This document shows positions 63,938-64,000 of a stretch of 64,000 nt of DNA, in pieces. The DNA is from Flagellatimonas centrodinii (lineage in GTDB: Bacteria; Pseudomonadota; Gammaproteobacteria; Nevskiales; Nevskiaceae): NCBI RefSeq assembly GCF_016918765.2, contig NZ_CP092104.1:620001-684000 (forward strand), read 5' to 3'. The notes under the pieces are model-generated. The model saw nothing but the letters and a program-made list of their open reading frames with translations. It searched no databases and had not been told where the DNA came from. How positions within the stretch are numbered: position 1 is the stretch's first letter; each line of letters begins with the position of its first letter. The position numbers and the translations under genes were made by a program.

Positions 63938-64000
63938 TCAGAACGGAATGTCGTCGTCTTCGAACGGGGCATCCATGGCCGGCGGCGCGCTCTGCTGTGC
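63938..64000 (-). CDS. ssb: Single-stranded DNA-binding protein, C-terminal end only
   Basis: The last 20 codons read AQQSAPPAMDAPFEDDDIPF then stop. The acidic tail DDDIPF is the conserved SSB tip that recruits partner repair and replication proteins. The Gln/Pro-rich linker before it is also typical. The OB-fold domain lies beyond the right edge. Confidence 0.9.
   Translation of the reverse strand, partial: AQQSAPPAMDAPFEDDDIPF

Overview
The window looks like a chromosomal segment of a high-GC gammaproteobacterium. The evidence is the gene order rsmG-parA-parB-atpIBEFHAGDC-glmU-glmS, a complete yrbG-kdsD-kdsC-lptC-lptA-lptB cluster facing a murA/ibaG cluster, and large TonB-dependent receptors with FecI/FecR-type regulators. 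The DUF1302/DUF1329 pair, the style of the TonB receptors and the BolA-murA-hisG-hisD arrangement suggest the Nevskiales/Xanthomonadales neighbourhood. That placement is inference; no marker gene such as 16S rRNA is present.

Layout. 1-1.9 kb (+): the 3' end of an EptA-type phosphoethanolamine transferase overlapping a small one-POTRA Omp85-like outer-membrane protein. 1.9-17.2 kb (-): glmS, an MscS channel, glmU, the full F1Fo-ATP synthase operon with a good sigma70 promoter, then parB, parA, rsmG and a HerA-like ATPase. 17.2-25 kb (-): a FecR, an ECF sigma factor, a DUF2726 membrane protein and a 1554-residue TonB receptor. 25.4-33.1 kb: a subtilisin with a GlyGly-CTERM-like tail, ArsC-like reductase, an unknown protein, thiC with a TPP riboswitch, an ammonium channel and another unknown protein. 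33.2-36.2 kb (-): a DUF1302 porin-like protein and a DUF1329 protein. 36.7-43.3 kb (-): a second 1549-residue TonB receptor with its own FecR and ECF sigma factor. 43.4-47.7 kb (-): Nudix hydrolase, rlmJ, a two-domain PPK2 and a Na/Pi cotransporter. 47.8-52.9 kb (-): hisD, hisG, murA, ibaG and a YadGH-like ABC exporter. 53-59.9 kb (+): photolyase, an RsmB/NOP methyltransferase, a cation antiporter, then kdsD-kdsC-lptC-lptA-lptB. 60-63.7 kb (-): a giant parallel beta-helix protein. The last 63 bases are the 3' end of ssb.

Theme. Much of the window serves the envelope: UDP-GlcNAc synthesis (GlmS/GlmU), peptidoglycan (MurA), Kdo synthesis and LPS transport (KdsD/C, LptC/A/B), lipid A modification (EptA), and outer-membrane uptake. 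The most unusual items are the two paralogous TonB receptors. Each carries about 375 extra residues after the normal end of its barrel, and that extra part looks like a second outer-membrane beta-barrel. Each receptor also has an STN signalling domain and a FecI/FecR pair nearby.

Repeats are the second theme. A palindromic element recurs three times, twice with a tandemly amplified arm. A GGGAATC-type intergenic repeat occurs both between genes and in frame inside one fecR. No rRNA, tRNA, transposase, prophage or CRISPR array was seen.
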